From contig CALUQX010000008.1 of assembly GCA_944323045.1 (NCBI GenBank), positions 24,156 to 88,155 on the forward strand: a DNA stretch of 64,000 nt. The letters run 5' to 3'. The translations under genes and the position numbers were made by a program. Source of the stretch: Candidatus Gastranaerophilales bacterium (lineage in GTDB: Bacteria; Cyanobacteriota; Vampirovibrionia; Gastranaerophilales; Gastranaerophilaceae). This document shows, piece after piece, positions 58,643 to 64,000 of the stretch (positions within the stretch are counted from its first letter, which is position 1; each line of letters begins with the position of its first letter). The notes beneath the pieces are model-generated. The model saw only the letters and a list, made by a program, of their open reading frames with translations, ran no database searches and was not told the DNA's origin.

Positions 58643-61600
58643 TTATTTATCACCAATCAACAGAATCGGCAGGTTATATTTTTGGGCAAAATTAATAAAG
58701 TCAGCCGGCAGCGAATCCGGATTGTTAGTTCTTGCTATTAAGCCTTGAATTTTAGGGTTTATCGCAACCATTTCGGAATGAGTTTGACCTGTCAACAGTG
58801 AATTCATACTTTCAAAAACAGCATTAGATATTACACCGGATGGTATGTCTCTGCCGTTAACATTTATATATGGCTGAGTTTCAAGCTGTGATAAGAACTG
58901 TTTATTATAAATCATCTGTGTCAACACTTGATAATCTTCTTTTGTAAATTGAACACCATTTTGTTCCATACTTTGTAAAAATTTAGTTCTAAGGAAATTC
59001 TTTTGTGCGGTATCTGAATACAGAAGTTCCACAAATTTATCGGTTGTTTTTTCATATCCGCTGCCAAGGTTGTTTGGATAAGCTATTGCAATATTGGAAG
59101 CTGGAACATCGGTCAAAAATCCGTATTTTCTGTTCATATAAGTCCTTGTTCTATCCATTTTGACTAAACTTATACTCCAAACGTTATTATCATTAACTGT
59201 TTGTTCCATACCGAGTTTAGCACTTTCCATATTGCCGTAAAGGTTATCCTCTGCAACCATGTGGACACTGAAACGCATATTATCTTTTGTTGAGCCGTTT
59301 AGTCCGTATTCGCCAAGATCTTTATCGGCAGGTAGAGACTCATCCGTCAAATTAAGCATTCTAACTCCGTATTTTTCATTATACGGGATTTTGTCTTTGT
59401 TCAAGATTTTTGTATTATAAACAAGATTTGTTGCCTGATATAATTTACTATAATTTGTATCCAGATTTGCAAGTTTTCTATCAAAAGCCGCTTTAAAGCC
59501 ATCCGGCGTTTGATTTTGTGTCATACCCATTACTCTGTAATGAAAATCATCGTTAATGCTTGATAAATCAGATTTTGCCATAATCCGTGCTATTTTATAA
59601 TCGTCAGGTGAACGGAATAGTGCACTGACTTTGTTTGAATCCCATTGCCCCTTATTAAATCTTGCAAACCAGTCATGGTTTTTGATTATACCGATGATTC
59701 TATCTTTAACCTGCTGCGGCAGTTTGAATTGTGTGAGAATTCCGCGGGCAATTTCTGCGCTGTCTATTTCGTGTCCTGTATCAGGTGTGTCAGGATTTAC
59801 GTATTTTTTACCAAAGTCGTGTAAAAGTATTGCATATTTGAGGATAGTTTTATCTTTGTCAGATAGGTTCTTGTAATCCTCATCAGTTAATGCTTTTTGC
59901 AAAACTGTCATTGTATGGACATCAAGGCTGTATTTATGAGTTTTATGCTGAGGTTTGCCTATTGTCAGCATAACATCTGGCAAGCCTTTCATTATTCCGT
60001 TAAGAATTTCATTCAATTCTTTATCATCGGTCACAAATTCGTTTTCGTAGATAAATTTGTTGTATTCTGTTTCAATTTTTTGAGATGCGGCTTTCATTTC
60101 TGGAGTAAAGTTTTCATAACTTGCGGCTTCGGCGTTGATAGTTTTAACACCCAATGGTGCCGGAATATTATGCGCATCTGTATTATAGGCTGTTTCGCCG
60201 AATTTTACAGCTTTATCTCTTATTGCTTTCAATTTATCAATATCTAAGTTTTCTGCGCTGCCTGCTATGCTTTCAAATCTTGTTTCATCAATAGACGCAA
60301 GCTGGCGGCATTTTTCTATAATTGTATCAATATTGTTTTCTTTGAAGAGCTGTCTGTTATTTTCATTTACACCCTCAAGCAGTGAATCCAGTTCTTTAAA
60401 CAAACTTGCAGCCTGAGAATCTGAAAGATTAACATCAATCGGTTCTAACCGGTGAGTTCTAGGGGTTGAGTTGAATACATTATTATCTAAATCTATATTG
60501 TGATATTGCAGAACATCAGCACGCTGTTCCGGAGTTAAGTCTTTCAAAATATCATTAAGGTTTGCTATAAAATCAGAACGACTGTATTTCAGCGGCAGAC
60601 CTTCTTTACCGTATTGTGTAAAGTCATATTCAGAAAGTTTAGTTTCAATATGATTTAACCCTGTTTCACTGTCACGACCGCGGTTTGAGATAAAGTTGTT
60701 CAGGAATTGCTGGCGTTGAACATTTGTTGTTTGAATGTGCCGTGATGAAATGTTTATTCCTGACAACAATTTTTGTGTAATCTGCTCAACACTTGTCAAA
60801 TCAATTTTATCAAGTGCCGGATTATCAGGTGATAAAATTTGAGATTGAATACAATCTATTGCATCTTTAGGAGCATAAGACAGTTTGTTCAACAAGTTTA
60901 CCTTGGCACCTGTACTCATATGTAAACTTTCAACCGTCACATCATTTTGAGAAAGACCTGTAATATTGTCTATTTCTTTAAATGTAAACCCGTAATCTTT
61001 TATCAGAATATAATTTTGAATTGCCTTATTAAATCTTTCAGGTTCAAATTTCTCTGTTTTAGAATTCCTGCCTTCCATTAAAAATGCCGCGATTGAATAT
61101 GAGTCAATCTTGTAAGATTTACCATTTTCCAGAGTCACCTCGTTTTTAAGGAGGTCTTTTGCAGTATCAATTGCCTGAGTATCATAATCCAGCAATTTGA
61201 TAACTTTAATAAGCTCTGAAATATTTGAATCAGATTCAGGTGTAATTGATTTATCCTCAACAAGATCATTAATAAATTTAATAGCCTTATCATCAAATCC
61301 ATAGGTCAAAGCAGCTTGCGTTGGAGTCCGATTAGTTTTGAATGCAGCTGCGTTCATCAACTCAGCGACATTCTTAGGCGGAAAGCCTTTTTCAAACAGC
61401 AAGTTTTCTGCAAAATCCGTAATCTTTTTAATTTCAGCCGTCTTTTGCTCCGGAGTGAATTCCATTGCATTGTTCCAGATTCTTGATGCATAAGCCAGCT
61501 TGATTATATCTTTGCCGCTATAGCCTGCATCAGCACATTTCTGCGCAAAATCCAGAGTTCCTTCTTCAATTCCGGTAACAGAAACTCTATTTAAAACTGT

Positions 61601-64000
61601 TTGAGTAGTTATAATTTTATTCGCGATACCGGTAACATCGTCCAGCGAATACCCCTTATTTTTTAATAAGTCAAGCATAAAATCAGCCAGTTTTTCTCTG
61701 TCTTTTTGTACAGAAGGCGGCATATTGGTGAACGTCAAAACAGCATACAGCTCTTTTTGAGATAGATTGTCAATATTATCTTTTACAAGATTTATTGAAA
61801 AATCATCTGATAAATTTCTTACCAGCGCAAATACCTCAGCCGTTGACTTCCCTTTTTCGGTCAGTAGGGTGCCTGCAAGTTCGCGAAGTTTGGCGGTACG
61901 GGCAGCCATAATATCTTTTCTTTCAGGATCATTGGATGCCCATCTGCTGGATTTTATTATATTGTCCAGATTTTCCGGCGAAACACCTCTGATGAGCATA
62001 TTCACGGCAAACTGAAATCCATTTTGATCAAATGGTGTATTATGGTCTATTAAACTCTCTAAAATTTTAGTTAAATTACCTAAATTTACTTCTTTATTGT
62101 TAGCTGCAATTTTATCTATATAGGGTCCAAAGCTTTCATTGTATCTGACTAATTGTCTTGCTGCTGATATTACTGTTTTAGAATCAGGGTGCTCTCCGGC
62201 AAGTTTTGATATCCAATCAAGCACATAAGTTCTTTGAACAGGACCTTGCTGTGTATGCACTCTTATATTACTAAACAGACCGTCTATAGTCCGGTTATCC
62301 AGCCCCATTGCTTTAAATTTATCAACATATTCAGTCATAGATGCGTCAAGCCCTGACGGGGTATTCATTGCTTTAATATATGTACCGATATCCTGTGGAG
62401 ATTTTCCACTCTTTATCAATTCATTTATCAAGTCAGCTTTGGTGGTATCTAAATCGACCATTCCATTATTGGTTGCATTCTTCAAAATACTGCTGATATA
62501 TTTTGCATCAACTCCACTTTTGTATAAATCAGTTGACAATTTTAATGCAGTTTCATTAATCTTGCCATCTTTAATAATACGATAAATCGCCGGAGTAATA
62601 TCCGGATTGTTATCAAATTGTTCACTAACTTGTTTGATTAGATTAATAACCTCTGTTTTAATTTCTTTTGTCTCAGCATCTTGAGCGTGGTTGTTAATTA
62701 AGGCACTTCCACTGACCATACTAATATTATTATTTCGTTTTAAATCTATCAGCGTATTAAGATATTGCATTTTTATTTCAGGAGAAGCTTGCAGATATCT
62801 CCCCATTTGTACATTTCCATACAATGCCGATGTTATTTCATTTAATTCATCAAGGCTGATATTGCCCTGTTCAAGTTCAGTTTTAAGATAATCTGCTATC
62901 TGAGTATCTTTTAAAAGTGATTGATAGTTTAACATATCTTTAGTTGGTACATTGTGAGTTTCATGCAGATAATCTGTTAACCCTGTACTATTTTGTTCTT
63001 TAATACTCGCATATTTAATTTCAGCAGAAGTCTTGTCATATATATTTTTTACATATTCATTTATAGGCAGTCCTTCCTGTTCTGTCTGCTTCATATTATC
63101 TAAAAATTTTGCAATAAACTCTTTTCTGGCTAGAAGTGTGTTAACCATTCTATCTTTGTCATCAATATTTCTTGCATCTGCAAGTTCGGATATTTTTTCA
63201 TCCGGCATGTCAGCGATTTTTTGTAAAGAGTCAATTATATCCTGCTTGGAAACTGTTTTCAAAAGCTGTGAATTCTTACTTGTAGGTTCAAATAGTCTTA
63301 CGAGTTCTACAGGTTCTGTGCCCCAAACATTAAACGGTGCTGTTATATTAACAACCGGCGTAGAACCGTTATCATTACGGGCTTTTAACACAATATTATT
63401 TCTTAGCCCTAAAAGTGCATCCATACCATAAGTCTTTGCAACAGCAGATTTATCACCAATAAATCCTCCTGCAAGAGTAATGGATTCGCCTAAAACTGCA
63501 GTACCTTTATCTGTCTGTACAAGTTCCCGCTGACGTTTGTGCGCCCCTATAAGTTCATACATATCGCCGGCAAAAAGTTCATTTTTACACTCTGTTTCTT
63601 TTTTTACGCCCGATAACTTATACATTTTGTTATTATCTGTCAATAACATACTGCCATCTACAGACATTTGACCTTTAAAAGCTGTTAAAACTTTTTCTTC
63701 ACCATTGATTGTAAGCGTCATATCTTCAGGTTTGGCAGTTTTTTTGTATCGTTCAATATTCGCAAGCTGCAATTTTCTGTTTTCATCAATTAATTCTTCC
63801 TCTACAGGTTTTTCAGGCATAACAATGCCTTCATCCGGTTTATTTATATGATTTATCTGCTCATTTTCCAAAACATTCTTTTTATCAGCAGCAGTTTCCG
63901 TTTCAAGCCCTTTACCGAGGATGAATGTGGCTAATGCATTTTCATCTTTCGCATTCAATATAAGTTTGCCGGTCGCATCTTTTATCTTATAGGTTCCATT
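58643..64000 (-). CDS. Giant HD-domain protein, 5' end beyond window (at least 1,785 aa)
   Basis: The frame is open from its stop at 58643 to the window edge; a TTG at 63958 is not a likely start, since in-frame codons continue upstream (NGTYKIKDATGKLI). About 1,300 residues of helical repeats (for example LLKNKGYSLDDVTGIANKI, LLFEKGFPPKNVAELMNAA, DAGYSGKDIIKLAYA) are followed by an HD phosphohydrolase-like domain (VHTMTVLQKAL, ILLHDFGKKYV with His near 1393 of the visible part, IIKNHDW) related to the HD of tRNA nucleotidyltransferases, then a C-terminal part of about 290 residues. Role unknown; nucleotide or RNA metabolism is possible. Confidence 0.7.
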   Translation of the reverse strand, partial: NGTYKIKDATGKLILNAKDENALATFILGKGLETETAADKKNVLENEQINHINKPDEGIVMPEKPVEEELIDENRKLQLANIERYKKTAKPEDMTLTINGEEKVLTAFKGQMSVDGSMLLTDNNKMYKLSGVKKETECKNELFAGDMYELIGAHKRQRELVQTDKGTAVLGESITLAGGFIGDKSAVAKTYGMDALLGLRNNIVLKARNDNGSTPVVNITAPFNVWGTEPVELVRLFEPTSKNSQLLKTVSKQDIIDSLQKIADMPDEKISELADARNIDDKDRMVNTLLARKEFIAKFLDNMKQTEQEGLPINEYVKNIYDKTSAEIKYASIKEQNSTGLTDYLHETHNVPTKDMLNYQSLLKDTQIADYLKTELEQGNISLDELNEITSALYGNVQMGRYLQASPEIKMQYLNTLIDLKRNNNISMVSGSALINNHAQDAETKEIKTEVINLIKQVSEQFDNNPDITPAIYRIIKDGKINETALKLSTDLYKSGVDAKYISSILKNATNNGMVDLDTTKADLINELIKSGKSPQDIGTYIKAMNTPSGLDASMTEYVDKFKAMGLDNRTIDGLFSNIRVHTQQGPVQRTYVLDWISKLAGEHPDSKTVISAARQLVRYNESFGPYIDKIAANNKEVNLGNLTKILESLIDHNTPFDQNGFQFAVNMLIRGVSPENLDNIIKSSRWASNDPERKDIMAARTAKLRELAGTLLTEKGKSTAEVFALVRNLSDDFSINLVKDNIDNLSQKELYAVLTFTNMPPSVQKDREKLADFMLDLLKNKGYSLDDVTGIANKIITTQTVLNRVSVTGIEEGTLDFAQKCADAGYSGKDIIKLAYASRIWNNAMEFTPEQKTAEIKKITDFAENLLFEKGFPPKNVAELMNAAAFKTNRTPTQAALTYGFDDKAIKFINDLVEDKSITPESDSNISELIKVIKLLDYDTQAIDTAKDLLKNEVTLENGKSYKIDSYSIAAFLMEGRNSKTEKFEPERFNKAIQNYILIKDYGFTFKEIDNITGLSQNDVTVESLHMSTGAKVNLLNKLSYAPKDAIDCIQSQILSPDNPALDKIDLTSVEQITQKLLSGINISSRHIQTTNVQRQQFLNNFISNRGRDSETGLNHIETKLSEYDFTQYGKEGLPLKYSRSDFIANLNDILKDLTPEQRADVLQYHNIDLDNNVFNSTPRTHRLEPIDVNLSDSQAASLFKELDSLLEGVNENNRQLFKENNIDTIIEKCRQLASIDETRFESIAGSAENLDIDKLKAIRDKAVKFGETAYNTDAHNIPAPLGVKTINAEAASYENFTPEMKAASQKIETEYNKFIYENEFVTDDKELNEILNGIMKGLPDVMLTIGKPQHKTHKYSLDVHTMTVLQKALTDEDYKNLSDKDKTILKYAILLHDFGKKYVNPDTPDTGHEIDSAEIARGILTQFKLPQQVKDRIIGIIKNHDWFARFNKGQWDSNKVSALFRSPDDYKIARIMAKSDLSSINDDFHYRVMGMTQNQTPDGFKAAFDRKLANLDTNYSKLYQATNLVYNTKILNKDKIPYNEKYGVRMLNLTDESLPADKDLGEYGLNGSTKDNMRFSVHMVAEDNLYGNMESAKLGMEQTVNDNNVWSISLVKMDRTRTYMNRKYGFLTDVPASNIAIAYPNNLGSGYEKTTDKFVELLYSDTAQKNFLRTKFLQSMEQNGVQFTKEDYQVLTQMIYNKQFLSQLETQPYINVNGRDIPSGVISNAVFESMNSLLTGQTHSEMVAINPKIQGLIARTNNPDSLPADFINFAQKYNLPILLIGDK

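Overview
The window is AT-rich bacterial chromosome. The ribosomal block (infA-rpmJ-rpsM-rpsK-rpsD-rpoA-rplQ-truA-rplM-rpsI), an MlaE/MlaF/MCE lipid transporter, several pseudopilin-like proteins with the signature FTLAE(V/T)LITLAIIG, TPR proteins and very large helical proteins of unknown role together suggest a diderm relative of the non-photosynthetic cyanobacterial sister clade (gut Melainabacteria / Gastranaerophilales / Vampirovibrionia). That assignment is inference; no rRNA gene is present to test it.

Layout. 1-2.4 kb: an ABC exporter operon on the minus strand and a small secreted Cys-rich protein. 2.4-3.6 kb: tRNA-Leu(UAG) whose 3' end is copied twice more by a 181-bp tandem repeat, then non-coding repeat DNA. 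3.6-5.5 kb: rplS-rbgA-rnhB. 5.5-6.5 kb: pseudopilin and XRE regulator pair 1. 6.5-10.8 kb: a TPR protein, then an island of dispersed repeats holding pseudopilin A. 10.8-15.6 kb: a secreted protein-proS-radA operon and a second TPR protein. 15.6-19.2 kb: pseudopilin/XRE pair 2, a two-gene insertion bounded by 21-bp direct repeats, and an M16 peptidase. 19.3-28.3 kb: membrane glycosyltransferase, nanE-ROK-orf-ubiA operon, ilvB, mlaE-mlaF and an aminotransferase. 28.4-42.3 kb: M49-like peptidase, Fic protein, acyltransferase-MCE-mscS-rlmH operon, small unknown genes, DegT aminotransferase, aspS, a giant zincin-like protein and ribF. 42.3-45.4 kb: a second repeat island with pseudopilin B and its XRE partner (pair 3). 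45.4-51 kb: ribosomal protein/rpoA cluster. 51-64 kb: CHASE2-GGDEF protein, a HerA-like/Tudor protein, nadD-yqeK, pseudopilin C/XRE pair 4, a CsoR-type repressor and an incomplete giant HD-domain protein.

Most notable. The last ~30 codons of pseudopilin B (43371-43457) switch abruptly to codons ending in C (24 of 29), in a C-type-lectin-like tail, followed at once by a perfect 12-bp hairpin over the stop codon. That is the signature expected of the variable region of a diversity-generating retroelement (DGR). No reverse transcriptase or template repeat is in the window, so it would be a remote target. Its paralogue A has a conserved body and a divergent tail. Four of the five pseudopilin genes are divergent from their own small XRE gene across a 66-89 bp spacer, each spacer with a different inverted or direct repeat, which suggests dedicated switches controlling individual surface pilins.

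Other signals: a 1.36-kb two-gene module inserted between convergent genes with duplication of 21 bp; at least six promoters whose -10 box ends exactly 6 nt before the ATG, implying leaderless mRNAs; nested mobile-like intergenic repeats; and a hairpin that buries the ribosome binding site of the 780-residue zincin-like protein.
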